The notes under the pieces are model-generated. The model worked only from the letters and a program-made list of their open reading frames with translations, searched no databases and had not been told where the DNA came from. 50,988 nt of DNA from Myxococcales bacterium (GTDB lineage: Bacteria > Myxococcota_A > Polyangia > Polyangiales > Houyiibacteriaceae): positions 1 through 50,988 of the forward strand of contig JAGQJE010000039.1 of the NCBI GenBank assembly GCA_020430775.1. The letters are read 5' to 3'. This document shows positions 1-8,473 of this stretch, piece by piece. Positions within the stretch are counted from its first letter, which is position 1. Each line of letters begins with the position of its first letter. The translations under genes and the position numbers were made by a program.

Positions 1-86
1 CGAGCCCGAGCCCCTCACTCGAGCCGGAGCGCGATTGGGCGCCGGACTCCCGCCGCCCGTCGGCCCGAGCCGCGGCGCGCGCGCTC
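1..86. other. Upstream stretch, no gene seen
   Basis: No coding region is supported here. The first 15 bases contain CGAGCC units that may be the tail of a degenerate hexamer array like those at 21364, 40220 and 48823. No clear Shine-Dalgarno or -10 sequence precedes the ATG at 87, so the promoter of the following gene cluster may lie left of the window or the start may be misplaced. Confidence 0.4.
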
Positions 87-1619
87 ATGGAGGCCGCGCC
101 GCCCGCCGCGCAGCGGCAGCGTGGCACCCGGGCGTTGCTCGAGCTCGCGCGCGATCTCACCCGCGACGCGGCGCGGCGCGCCGGCGAGCACCTCGACGCT
201 GACCGCCTGCTCGTGCACGCGATGGACGGCGCCATCGAGCTCGCCGCGAGCCGCTACGCCCTCGACCCGGGGGCCCAGTGGTCGCCGGGACAGCCGCTAC
301 GTGTGCTGCTCGCCGGCTACTGCGGCACGCGCAACACCGGCGCCGACGTGCGCGTCGAGGAGATGATCCGCCAGCTCCGCCACCTCTTCGGCGACGAGCA
401 CCTGTCGCTCTCGGTCTTCACGATCGATCCCGCGCTCACCCGCGGTTACTTCCGCACCGCGCGCCAGCTCCACTTGCCGAAGCTCTTCCCGCGCTTCGTG
501 GTCGACGCCGTCCACGACCACCACGCCGTGCTCGCGTGCGAAGGCTCGATGTTCAAGAGCAAGTTCGCGAACGCGCTCACGGTGATGATGGTCGGCGCGC
601 TCGGCGTCGCCTCGGTCGAGCAGAAGCTGGCCGTCGGCTACGGCGGCGAGGCGGGCGAGATGGATCCGGCGATCCGCGATCTCGTACGCCGGCGCTGCCG
701 CGACGCGTTCGTCGTGACCCGCAACGAGGCGTCGCGCGCGCTGCTGACCGAGCTCGGCATCGAGGCGGCGACCGGCACCGACACCGCCTGGACGTTCGAG
801 CCGGCGCCGCGCGAGGTCGGCGAGGCCGTGTTGCGGCGGGCCGGCTGGGACGGGACGACGCCGGTGCTCGCGCTCTGCCCGATCAACGCCTACTGGTGGC
901 CGGTCAAGCCCCGCGTCGGCCGCGCGCTCGAGCTCGCCGTCTCCGGCGTCGAGGACGACGCGCACTACGGCTCGGTCTACTTCCACCGCGACGACGCCGA
1001 GACCGACGCCCGCCAGCGGCGCTACATCGACGCGCTCGCGGGCGCCGTCCGCGCCTTCCGCGCGCGTCACGCGGTCTTCCCCGTCCTCATCGGCAGCGAG
1101 CAGCTCGACCGCCGCGCGTGCGAGGCGCTCGACGAGGCGCTCGGCGGCGGTCACCCGGTGATCGTCTCCGACGCGCACGACATGTACGAGATGGTCAGCG
1201 TGATGCGGTGCGCCTCGCTGATGCTCTCGTCGCGCTACCACGCCATCGTCACGTCCATGCCGGCGGGCGTCCCCTCGGCGGGCGTCACGATGGACGAGCG
1301 CATCCGCAACCTCATGGCGGACCGCGGCCAGCCCGAGCTGTCGATCGACGTCGACGCGCCGGACCTCGAGGCGCGCTGCCTCGCCGCCCTAGAGCACCTC
1401 TGGGCCGAGCCCGAGGCGGTCCGCGCCGCGATCGAGCGTTCCGTAGCGGACCACCTCGAGCGCATGGGCTCGATGGGCGCGCTCCTCATCGACCGCGTCC
1501 GCGCGGCGCACCCTGAGCTGCCGCTGCGCCCGGGGCTCGGCGCCGGCGGCGACCCGTGGGCCCACCTGCCCGCGCTCTCGCCGTCGCTGCGGGCGCTCGT
1601 CGAGAGGAGCCGCGCGTGA
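87..1619 (+). CDS. Polysaccharide pyruvyl transferase family protein
   Basis: A 510-residue protein of the polysaccharide pyruvyl transferase family. Members transfer pyruvate from phosphoenolpyruvate to sugar hydroxyls as a ketal, usually on surface polysaccharides. The recognisable domain starts near residue 70 (VLLAGYCGTRNTGADVRVEE, the NxGD-like opening) and continues through a conserved 'SSRYHAIVTSMPAGVP' segment near residue 390, where family members have SxRLHA and a reused-site Gly/Pro turn. The first ~65 residues are Ala/Arg-rich and match nothing I recognise. No signal peptide is seen, so it is probably cytosolic. Its stop overlaps the GTG of the next gene (GTGA), so it is translationally coupled to a lipid-type cluster. 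Substrate unknown; a pyruvylated glycolipid is one inference. The start at 87 is uncertain. Confidence 0.8.
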   Translation: MEAAPPAAQRQRGTRALLELARDLTRDAARRAGEHLDADRLLVHAMDGAIELAASRYALDPGAQWSPGQPLRVLLAGYCGTRNTGADVRVEEMIRQLRHLFGDEHLSLSVFTIDPALTRGYFRTARQLHLPKLFPRFVVDAVHDHHAVLACEGSMFKSKFANALTVMMVGALGVASVEQKLAVGYGGEAGEMDPAIRDLVRRRCRDAFVVTRNEASRALLTELGIEAATGTDTAWTFEPAPREVGEAVLRRAGWDGTTPVLALCPINAYWWPVKPRVGRALELAVSGVEDDAHYGSVYFHRDDAETDARQRRYIDALAGAVRAFRARHAVFPVLIGSEQLDRRACEALDEALGGGHPVIVSDAHDMYEMVSVMRCASLMLSSRYHAIVTSMPAGVPSAGVTMDERIRNLMADRGQPELSIDVDAPDLEARCLAALEHLWAEPEAVRAAIERSVADHLERMGSMGALLIDRVRAAHPELPLRPGLGAGGDPWAHLPALSPSLRALVERSRA

Positions 1620-2563
1620 GCTCGCTCTCCTCCCGCGTGCCGTGGCCTCTCCGCCTCGGCGCCCGTCGCGTCGCGCGCGCCGCGTCTTCGGCCGGCCGCG
1701 CGCTCGGGGCCGCCGGCGGCCGCAGCGCGGAGCCGACCACCTTCCGCGGCGAGACGCTCGACTGGTCCCTCGCCGGCACGACGCTCGAGGTCGTGCTGCA
1801 CCGCGAGCCTTGCAACGAGATCGGTCCCGCGACCCTCGACGAGCTCGAGCGCCTCGCGCGCCTCGTTCGCAAGGGTGCGGGGGGCGCCCGCGCGCTGCTG
1901 ATCCACAGCGCCGTGCCGCGCGGCTTCTGCGCCGGAGCCGACCTCTGGGCGCTGCACGACGGCCTCACCGAGCGGAAGGCCGCGGCGGGCCCGCGCGCGT
2001 GGCGCCGCCTCGGGGACGCCGCCGAGGTGCGGAGCTTCCTCGACCGCATCCACCGCGTCTTCGACACGCTCGACGCCGCGCCCATCACCACCATCGCCGC
2101 GACGCACGGGTTCTGCTTCGGCGGCGGCTTCGAGCTCGCGCTGACGGCAGACGTCATCGTCGCCGACAAGAGCACCCGCTTCGCGTTCCCGGAGCTGCGC
2201 CTCGGGCTGGTGCCGGGCTTCGGGGGCATCCCCCGCCTGCGCCGCGACCTCGGCAACGCCGTGGTCCGCGACCTGCTCCTCACCGGCCGGAGCGTCCCCG
2301 CGGCGAAGGCGCACCACCTCGGCCTCGTCTCGCAGGTGACCGCCCGCGGCGAGGCGCTGCGCGTCGCGCGGCTCGTCGCGGAGCAAGCCGCGCGCTTCGA
2401 CCCCGAGACCACGCGCGCCGCCAAGCGCTTCTTGAAACCCATCCCGCGGGCAGAGCTCGAGCGTGAAAAAGATCTCTTCATCGAGCTGCTCGCCTCCCCC
2501 ACCGTCGAGCGGGCGCTCGACAAGTTCGTCCACAGCAGCGACGTGAGGCCCTACCTGCCATGA
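1616..2563 (+). CDS. Enoyl-CoA hydratase/isomerase (crotonase) family protein
   Basis: A 315-residue crotonase-fold enzyme, starting at the GTG that overlaps the upstream stop. Both glutamates of classical enoyl-CoA hydratases are visible: one in GFCFGGGFELAL (near residue 165) and one in FAFPELRLGLVPGFGG (near residue 195). Hydratase or dehydratase chemistry on an acyl thioester is therefore plausible. About 55 basic, Ala-rich residues precede the fold. The gene sits directly before an acyl carrier protein with an ATGA overlap, so the substrate may be an ACP-bound rather than CoA-bound acyl chain (inference). Isomerase or hydrolase activity, both known in this superfamily, cannot be excluded. 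Confidence 0.85.
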   Translation: MSSLSSRVPWPLRLGARRVARAASSAGRALGAAGGRSAEPTTFRGETLDWSLAGTTLEVVLHREPCNEIGPATLDELERLARLVRKGAGGARALLIHSAVPRGFCAGADLWALHDGLTERKAAAGPRAWRRLGDAAEVRSFLDRIHRVFDTLDAAPITTIAATHGFCFGGGFELALTADVIVADKSTRFAFPELRLGLVPGFGGIPRLRRDLGNAVVRDLLLTGRSVPAAKAHHLGLVSQVTARGEALRVARLVAEQAARFDPETTRAAKRFLKPIPRAELEREKDLFIELLASPTVERALDKFVHSSDVRPYLP

Positions 2564-2808
2564 GCACCGACTCCACCGACGCCATCCACGCGCGCCTGCT
2601 CGCGCTCGCCGCGGCGCGCTTCGAGCAGGACACGAGCGCCCTCGGTCCGGACGACGACTTCTTCGACGCGCTCGGCATCGACAGCTACCGCGCGATGGAG
2701 CTGCTCACGGACGTCGAGGAGGCGTTCGGCGTGGAGATCCCCGACTACGAGCTCCAGGGCGTGACGACCTTCGGCGCGCTCGCCACCGTGATCAAGCGCC
2801 GGCTGTGA
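2560..2808 (+). CDS. Acyl carrier protein
   Basis: An 82-residue stand-alone acyl carrier protein. The acidic four-helix pattern and the phosphopantetheine site are clear: DALGIDSYRAMELLTDVEE, with Ser near residue 45 in the D-S motif. The usual Leu after D-S is Tyr here, so it is not the housekeeping fatty-acid AcpP. It overlaps both neighbours by 4 bp (ATGA, then GTGA), placing it between a crotonase and an AMP-forming ligase. This arrangement suggests that the ligase loads an acyl group on this ACP and the crotonase acts on the bound chain. Confidence 0.93.
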   Translation: MSTDSTDAIHARLLALAAARFEQDTSALGPDDDFFDALGIDSYRAMELLTDVEEAFGVEIPDYELQGVTTFGALATVIKRRL

Positions 2809-4511
2809 TCCCGCCCGAACGATACGACAGCCTCGGTGAGCTGCTCCGCGACGCGCTCGTCCAGTTCAAGACCGAGACGGCGCTCATCGAGGTGAACCGA
2901 AAGCGCGAGGCGGCGCGGCTCAGCTACCTCGACTTCACACGCGCAGCCGAGCCGCTCGCGCGGCGGCTGCAAGACCACGGCGTCGGCCCGGGCGATCGCG
3001 TGGCGATCGTGATGAGCAACCAGTCGAAGTGGCTCGTGAGCGCGTACGCGGCGCTCTTTCGCGGCGCCGTCCTCGTCCCGATCGACTACAAGCTCACCGG
3101 GCCCGAGCAGGTCGCGCTGCTCGCGCACTGCCGGCCGTCCGTGCTCGTCACGGAGTACCCGGCGTTTCGCAGCATGCCGGGGCTCGAGGTTCCGCTCGTG
3201 CTCGTGACCGAGGTACCCGAGGGCACGGACCTTTCGGCCGATCGCTCGGGCGCGACCGTGGCGGAGCGCTGGGAGGACACGCCGAGCGACCGGCCGCCGC
3301 CCGACTTCGTCCCCCGCGCGCGCTCGGACCAGGCGACGCTCGTCTACTCGTCCGGCACGGGAGGCCGCCCGAAGGGGTGCATCCTCACGCACGACAACTA
3401 CCTCGAGCAGTACCGCACGCTCACGCAGCTCTTCCCGCTGCGAACCGGGCACCGGTACTTCTCGATCCTCCCGACCAACCACGCGATCGACTTCATGGTG
3501 GGCTTCGTCGGGCCGCTCGCCGGCGGGGCGACCGTCGTCCACCAGCGCGCGCTGCGCCCGGAGATGATCAACGACACGCTCCGGCGCTACCGCATCACGC
3601 ACATGGCGATCGTGCCGCTGCTCCTCGAGGCGTTCGAGCGGCGCATCGACGAGCAGCTCGACACGCGCTCGCCGGTCGCGCAGCAGGCCTTCGGCGCCCT
3701 CACCCGCCTGAACGCGGCGCTCACCCTCGGGCGGCCGCGCCGGCACCTGAGCCGCCGCCTCCTCAAGCCCGTGCACGACGCGTTCGGGGGCCACCTCGAG
3801 CTGCTCTTCTGCGGCGGAGCGTTCGTCGACCGCGACCGGGCCCAGCGCTTCTACGATCTCGGCATCCCCGTCGTCATCGGCTACGGGCTGACCGAGGCCT
3901 GCACCGTGCTGACGGTCAACGACCTGAACCCCTTCCGCGCGGACTCGGCGGGGCGCCCGCTCGACGGGGTCGAGCTCGACATCCGCGGCGCCGATCCACG
4001 GACGGGCGTCGGGGAGGTCTGGGCGCGCTCGCGGACGGTGTTCGCCGGCTACCTCGACGACGCGGAGCAGACGGCCGAGGCGCTGCACGGTGGCTGGCTG
4101 CGGACGGGCGATCTCGGCTACCTCGACGCGTCGGGCCACCTACACCTCGTCGGTCGCGCGAAGAACATGATCGTCACGGCGGGTGGCAAGAACATCTACC
4201 CAGAGGACATCGAGAGCGCCTTCGAGGGCGTGCCCTGCGACGAGCTGGCGGTCTTCTCGAGCGAATACCTCTTCCCCGGCGGCGCGCTGACCGGCGAGCG
4301 CCTCGTCGCGGTCGTGCGGGCCGGCGCGCCCGACGACGCGGCCGCCGCGCTCCGCGAACGCAACGGCCGGCTGCCCGACTTCAAGCGCGTCCGCGGCCTG
4401 CTCTTGTGGCCCGACGCCTTCCCTCGCACCGCCTCGATGAAGGTGAAGCGTGAGCCGCTCGCCGAGGCGATCCGCGCGAAGCTCGACGCCCGCGCGATCG
4501 CCTCGATCTGA
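2805..4511 (+). CDS. AMP-dependent acyl-CoA/acyl-ACP ligase
   Basis: A 568-residue member of the ANL adenylating superfamily. It activates a carboxylic acid as acyl-AMP, then passes it to CoA or an ACP. Motifs in order are the P-loop LVYSSGTGGRPKGCILTH (near residue 180), GYGLTEACTVLT (near 362), WLRTGDLGYLD (near 430), the hinge region KNMIVTAGGKNIYPEDIE (near 455), and a C-terminal SMKVKRE supplying the catalytic lysine. The GTG start lies within the stop of the acp gene (GTGA). Direct coupling to an ACP gene favours an acyl-ACP synthetase role, as in AasR-type enzymes of bacterial sphingolipid clusters, but sequence alone does not settle CoA versus ACP. Confidence 0.9.
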   Translation: MIPPERYDSLGELLRDALVQFKTETALIEVNRKREAARLSYLDFTRAAEPLARRLQDHGVGPGDRVAIVMSNQSKWLVSAYAALFRGAVLVPIDYKLTGPEQVALLAHCRPSVLVTEYPAFRSMPGLEVPLVLVTEVPEGTDLSADRSGATVAERWEDTPSDRPPPDFVPRARSDQATLVYSSGTGGRPKGCILTHDNYLEQYRTLTQLFPLRTGHRYFSILPTNHAIDFMVGFVGPLAGGATVVHQRALRPEMINDTLRRYRITHMAIVPLLLEAFERRIDEQLDTRSPVAQQAFGALTRLNAALTLGRPRRHLSRRLLKPVHDAFGGHLELLFCGGAFVDRDRAQRFYDLGIPVVIGYGLTEACTVLTVNDLNPFRADSAGRPLDGVELDIRGADPRTGVGEVWARSRTVFAGYLDDAEQTAEALHGGWLRTGDLGYLDASGHLHLVGRAKNMIVTAGGKNIYPEDIESAFEGVPCDELAVFSSEYLFPGGALTGERLVAVVRAGAPDDAAAALRERNGRLPDFKRVRGLLLWPDAFPRTASMKVKREPLAEAIRAKLDARAIASI

Positions 4512-4533
4512 CCCACTCCCACGACCCAACCAG

Positions 4534-4546
4534 GGGGCGCTGCCCC
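4534..4546. other. Small GC-rich stem-loop between ligase and lipid kinase genes
   Basis: In the 42-bp gap after the ligase, GGGGC at 4534-4538 is followed by GCT and then GCCCC at 4542-4546, a perfect 5-bp stem. It ends 7 bases before the ATG at 4554 and has no T-run, so it is more likely a translation-level or mRNA-stability element than a terminator. Confidence 0.35.
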
Positions 4547-4553
4547 GAAGACC

Positions 4554-5462
4554 ATGACCGAAGCCTTCTACACCATCCTGAACGGCGCCGCGGGCGGCGG
4601 GCGGTGCCGCGCGCGCGCCGACCGCGCGCTCTACGCGCTGCGCATGGCGGGCGTCGAGCTCGCCGGCGTGCACCTCACGGAGGGCCCCGGTCACGCCACC
4701 GACCTCGCGGCGGACGCCTTCGCCGACGGGCACCGGCGCTTTCTGTCGGTCGGCGGCGACGGCACCGCCTTCGAGGTGATCAACGGCCTCTTCCCGGCGG
4801 CGCTCGACGCGGGCGAGACCCCGACGCTCGGGCTGCTCCCGCTCGGGACGGGCAACTCCTTCCTGCGCGACTTCGGCGTCGGGACCGAGGCCGCCGCGCG
4901 CGACGCGCTCGCGCGGGGTCGGACGCGCAAGGTCGACGTCCTCGCGCTCGTACACGCCGAGGGCACGCTCTACTACATCAACACGCTCGGCACCGGCTTC
5001 GTCGCGGAGGCGGGCCGGCTGACGAACGAGCGCTTCAAGTCGCTCGGCGCCGCCGGCTACATCGCGGCCGTGCTCACCGCCCTCGCGCGCCTCGACCAGC
5101 CCGAGGTCGCCCTGCGCTTCGACGACGACGCCGCGATCGACCGCGCCCCGGCGACCTTCGTCACGGTGGCCAACAGCCGCTACACGGGCGGCGCCATGAT
5201 GCTCGCGCCGGACGCCGATCCCTGCGACGGCGTGCTCGACGTCGTCCACGTCGGCCCCATGCGCCGGGGCGCGCTCGCCGCCGCGCTCCGGCTGGTCTTC
5301 TCCGGGGCGCACGTCGACCTGCCGGAGGTGCGCCAGCGTCGGGCGCGACGCGTCGAGTGGGTCGACGGGGCGGAGCAGCCGCTGCTCATCGACGGCGAGC
5401 TGAAGGTGGTGACGCCGCTGCACGCGACGGTGCTGCCGGGCGCGATCGAGGTGGTCGCGTGA
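4554..5462 (+). CDS. Diacylglycerol/sphingosine-type lipid kinase family protein
   Basis: A 302-residue protein of the DAGK catalytic-domain family (YegS/DgkB/ceramide kinase-like), which phosphorylates a lipid hydroxyl using ATP. The nucleotide-binding motif FLSVGGDGTAFEVINGL lies near residue 62, followed by GLLPLGTGNSFLRDFG near residue 95. The C-terminal half carries the usual beta-sandwich features (VANSRYTGGAMMLAPDA, then IDGELKVVTPLHATVLPGAI). The length is typical. It follows the ligase by 42 bp and overlaps the acyltransferase by 4 bp. Caulobacter-type sphingolipid clusters also combine a DAGK-family kinase, an ACP and an acyl-ACP synthetase, but no serine palmitoyltransferase is present in this window. 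Confidence 0.9.
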   Translation: MTEAFYTILNGAAGGGRCRARADRALYALRMAGVELAGVHLTEGPGHATDLAADAFADGHRRFLSVGGDGTAFEVINGLFPAALDAGETPTLGLLPLGTGNSFLRDFGVGTEAAARDALARGRTRKVDVLALVHAEGTLYYINTLGTGFVAEAGRLTNERFKSLGAAGYIAAVLTALARLDQPEVALRFDDDAAIDRAPATFVTVANSRYTGGAMMLAPDADPCDGVLDVVHVGPMRRGALAAALRLVFSGAHVDLPEVRQRRARRVEWVDGAEQPLLIDGELKVVTPLHATVLPGAIEVVA

Positions 5463-6277
5463 GCGCAGGTTTCGACGTGGCAGGGCGCGAGGCGCCGGCG
5501 ACGACGCCGCCCCCGCGCGATGACGACGCCAGGTCGCCGACCGTACGCGACAAGGTCGTCAGCGCCGCGCTCTGGGGCGTGAACCTCGCGTTCCTCGCGC
5601 CGGCGATGGGCGCGATGACGGCGCTCTTCAGCGTCGTGCCGCCGGACCGGGTGCAGCCCGTGCAGCGCTGGTACTGCCGCAGCCAGCTCGCGCTCACGGG
5701 CTGCCGGTGGCGCGCCGTGGTGCACCCCGACGTCGACCCGGACGCGCAGTACGTGTTCGCGCAGAACCACACGAACCACTTCGACCACGTCGCGATGTAC
5801 AACGCGACGCCCCACTTCAAGCAAGGGCTCGAACTCGAGTCGCACTTCAAATACCCGTTCTACGGCTGGTTCATGAGGGCGCGCGGGACGATCCCGGTCC
5901 CCGCCGCGCGCGAGGGGCGCACCGAGGGGCTCGTCGCGAGCGCCCGCGCGGAGGTCGAGCGCGGCCACTCGATCCTCGCGTTTCCGGAGGGGACGCGCAC
6001 GCTCGACGGGCGCGTCGGACCCTTCCGCAGCGGCGTGTTCGTGATGGCGCAGCGCCTCGGCCTGCCGATCGTCCCGGTCGCGGTCACCGGCATGTACGAC
6101 GTGATGCGCAAGGGCTCGTGGATCATCCAGCCGGGCGTCGACGTGACGGTCTATGTCGAGGCGCCCGTGCCGACCGAGGGCACGACCGAGGCCGACCTCC
6201 CGGACCTCGAGCGGCGGGTCCACGACGCGATCGCCGCGCGCGTCGACGCCTACTTCGACGAGGCGGGTCGTGGCTGA
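5459..6277 (+). CDS. 1-acyl-sn-glycerol-3-phosphate acyltransferase-like protein (PlsC family)
   Basis: A 272-residue lysophospholipid-type acyltransferase, starting at the GTG that overlaps the kinase stop. The HX4D motif is in NHTNHFDHV (near residue 104), the glycerophosphate-binding motif is FPEGTRTLDGRVGPFRSG (near residue 178), and LGLPIVPVAVTGMYD is motif IV. A hydrophobic stretch at residues 38-58 probably anchors it in the inner membrane. It would acylate a lipid hydroxyl, plausibly the product or precursor of the preceding lipid kinase. The ~30 N-terminal residues are polar and Pro-rich. Confidence 0.9.
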   Translation: MSAGFDVAGREAPATTPPPRDDDARSPTVRDKVVSAALWGVNLAFLAPAMGAMTALFSVVPPDRVQPVQRWYCRSQLALTGCRWRAVVHPDVDPDAQYVFAQNHTNHFDHVAMYNATPHFKQGLELESHFKYPFYGWFMRARGTIPVPAAREGRTEGLVASARAEVERGHSILAFPEGTRTLDGRVGPFRSGVFVMAQRLGLPIVPVAVTGMYDVMRKGSWIIQPGVDVTVYVEAPVPTEGTTEADLPDLERRVHDAIAARVDAYFDEAGRG

Positions 6278-6911
6278 GCCGGACGTCGATGGTCGCACGC
6301 GGCGCGCCACCGAGCAGCGCGAGAGCCGGCGCGCGGCAATCCTCGACGCGGCGCTCGAGGCGTTCGGCACGCGCGGCTACCACCAGACGCACGTGAGCGA
6401 CATCCTCTCGCTCGCCGGCATCGCGCGCGGCACGTTCTATCTGTACTTCGACGGCAAGAGCGCGGTCTTCCTCGAGCTGCTCGAGGGCCTGCTCGCCGAG
6501 CTCGGAGACAGCATCGTCGGCGTCGAGACCGGGCCGGGGTCGCCGCCCGTCGAGGCGCAGCTCGCCGACACCGTTCGGAGGATCCTCGCGACGGTGTCGA
6601 ACAACCGCCTGCTGACCGCGGTCGTCGTGCGCGAGGCGGTCGGGCTCGACGCCGAGGTCGACGCGCGCCTGTCGGCGTTCTACGGCCGGCTCCTCGCCTA
6701 CATCCGAGAGGCGCTCATCGAGGGGCAGCGCATCGGCTTCGTCCGCGCGCTCGATGTCGAGGTCGCGGCGATGTGCATCCTCGGCACGATCAAGCAGTTC
6801 ATGGAGCACCTCGTGCGCCTCGACGACGACGCGACGGTCGACGTGCGCCGCATGGCCCTCGCCGTGCTCGACTTCAACCTCCGCGGCCTGACGACGCACC
6901 AGCCGGCCTGA
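6270..6911 (+). CDS. TetR/AcrR family transcriptional regulator
   Basis: A 213-residue TetR-family repressor. The N-terminal helix-turn-helix reads RRAAILDAALEAFGTRGYHQ, then VSDILSLAGIARGTFYLYF (residues ~18-60). The remainder is helical and would form the ligand pocket. The GTG at 6270 gives an 8-bp overlap with the acyltransferase gene, so it is translated as the last member of the cluster and probably regulates it. Given the neighbours, an acyl-CoA or lipid ligand is a fair guess. No operator could be identified because the upstream end of the operon is cut by the window. Confidence 0.9.
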   Translation: MAEPDVDGRTRRATEQRESRRAAILDAALEAFGTRGYHQTHVSDILSLAGIARGTFYLYFDGKSAVFLELLEGLLAELGDSIVGVETGPGSPPVEAQLADTVRRILATVSNNRLLTAVVVREAVGLDAEVDARLSAFYGRLLAYIREALIEGQRIGFVRALDVEVAAMCILGTIKQFMEHLVRLDDDATVDVRRMALAVLDFNLRGLTTHQPA

Positions 6912-6967
6912 GCAACCCCCGGCGGCCCCGTGCGAGCGCGCCCCAGACCGGCCCAAGCGCATCGTGC

Positions 6968-6973
6968 TACCGT
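6968..6973 (+). promoter_or_regulatory. -10 box for a leaderless transcript
   Basis: TACCGT lies 8 nt before the GTG at 6982, where no Shine-Dalgarno sequence exists. A transcript starting 6-8 nt after it would begin at the start codon. No good -35 is visible. Confidence 0.45.
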
Positions 6974-6981
6974 CGCGCCCG

Positions 6982-8439
6982 GTGCCGCACGCTCTCTCGG
7001 TGGTGGTCGTCCTCGTCGTCGCGGCGCTGGTCGCGGTCGCGGCCGGCGTCTGGCTGCGCGTGGTGCGCTACGCGCCGTACTTCTCGTTCGACGCCGACCA
7101 GGACGTGCGCTACCCGCTGCCCGGCGCGGCGAGCCTCCCTGTCACGATCGACGCGGGCGAGGAGGGGACCTCCTTCGTCTGGCCAGAGGCCGAGGGCCCC
7201 TTCGACACCGCGCTGCTCGAGGTCAAGCTCGCGTGCTCGAAGCTCGGCCGCGTGCTCGACCCCTCCGTCGAGGCAACGCTCGCGGGGAGCGACGCGAGGA
7301 CGGTGCAGTACCTCGTCCGCGGCACCGACGGGGTGCGCTACGTGAACCTCAGCGCGCTCGCGCGCCGGCGGCCCGCTCCCGGCGCTCGCGTGCGGTTGTC
7401 CGGCCGGAACGCCACGGTCGCTCCCGGCGCAGCGACCCTGCACCTGATGCGATCGCCGGGCGCGGCGCAGGGACCGGTGCTCGTCGTCGCGCCCCACCCG
7501 GACGACGCCGAGCTGTCGTCGTTCGGGCTCTACGCCGCGCGCGCGCAGGGGCACGCGGCCGCGGACGCGAGCGACGCCTGGGTGGTCACCGTCACGGCGG
7601 GCGAGGTCGGCACCTTCGGCCACCCCTACGGCGGGCTGCTCGGAGACGGCGTCGAGGCGAGCCGCACGCGCGGGAGGCTCCGTGTGTGGGAGAGCCTCAC
7701 GGCGCCGTTCGTCGGCCGCGTGCCGGCTGAGCACGCGATGAACCTCGGGTACTTCGACGGAACGGTCGAGGCGATGCGTCGGGCACCCGACACCGCGGTC
7801 CGCTCGAGCGCCGCCGACGTCGACTCCATCGACGCCTTCCGGCGCTACAACCGCCCGGGCGTGACGCCGCCGAGCCCCGAGCGCGCGACGTGGCGCGGGC
7901 TCGTCGCGGACCTCGCCGCCGTGCTCGCGCGCGCGCATCCAAGCGTCATCGTCGCGCCCCACCCGATGCTCGACGTGCACTCGGACCACGTCGCCGTCGG
8001 TCTCGCGGTCATGGAGGCGATCGAGCGGGCCGGGCTCACGGACGGCACCCTCCTGCTCTACGTCATCCACGACAAGGGCTCGGGTCCCTACGGCTCGCTG
8101 CAGCCGGTCGGGCCGCGCGACGGCGTCGTCTCGCTCCCGCCGGCGCGCTTCGACGCTCCGATCGCCGACCGCATCTACTCGTCGCCGGTCTCCACGGAGC
8201 AACGGCGCATGAAGCTCTTCGCGCTCGACGCGTTCCGCGACCTGCGCAGCGTGCAGACGGGACTCACGCCGAGCGTCCCCGCCGCCGTCACGGCGGCGCT
8301 CAGGGACGTGTACCGCCGGCTCGTCGTGCCCGACGCTTCGTTCTACCGCCGCGCCGTCCGCCCGAACGAGCTCTTCTTCGTCATCGACCTCGAGGAGGTC
8401 CCCGCGTACCGAGCGCAGTTCGAGCGCGAAGCTGGTTAG
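6982..8439 (+). CDS. Membrane-anchored PIG-L (LmbE-like) deacetylase
   Basis: A 485-residue protein. A single N-terminal membrane segment (HALSVVVVLVVAALVAVAAG, residues 3-22) precedes ~150 residues of unknown fold and then a PIG-L domain. The zinc motif AHPDD appears as VVAPHPDDAELSSFGLYAA (near residue 173), followed by TVTAGEVGTFGHPYGG. The third metal-ligand region is VAPHPMLDVHSDHVAVG (near residue 325). PIG-L enzymes remove N-acetyl groups from sugars or related amides. The anchor places the catalytic part in the periplasm. I chose GTG 6982 over GTG 6964 because a -10-like box sits 8 nt upstream. It ends 34 bp from the convergent glycosyltransferase gene. Confidence 0.85.
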   Translation: MPHALSVVVVLVVAALVAVAAGVWLRVVRYAPYFSFDADQDVRYPLPGAASLPVTIDAGEEGTSFVWPEAEGPFDTALLEVKLACSKLGRVLDPSVEATLAGSDARTVQYLVRGTDGVRYVNLSALARRRPAPGARVRLSGRNATVAPGAATLHLMRSPGAAQGPVLVVAPHPDDAELSSFGLYAARAQGHAAADASDAWVVTVTAGEVGTFGHPYGGLLGDGVEASRTRGRLRVWESLTAPFVGRVPAEHAMNLGYFDGTVEAMRRAPDTAVRSSAADVDSIDAFRRYNRPGVTPPSPERATWRGLVADLAAVLARAHPSVIVAPHPMLDVHSDHVAVGLAVMEAIERAGLTDGTLLLYVIHDKGSGPYGSLQPVGPRDGVVSLPPARFDAPIADRIYSSPVSTEQRRMKLFALDAFRDLRSVQTGLTPSVPAAVTAALRDVYRRLVVPDASFYRRAVRPNELFFVIDLEEVPAYRAQFEREAG

Positions 8440-8473
8440 CCTTGGCAGCGCCGCCGTGCTGATCCGCTGACGA

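Noticed and set aside
118-141. TGGCAC...TTGC as a sigma-54 promoter inside the first gene
   Set aside because: The spacing between the two halves is two bases too long.
5459-6277. A 557-residue ORF beginning at 4604
   Set aside because: Its first ~285 residues lie out of frame across the lipid kinase gene. The PlsC domain starts after the GTG at 5459, which overlaps the kinase stop.
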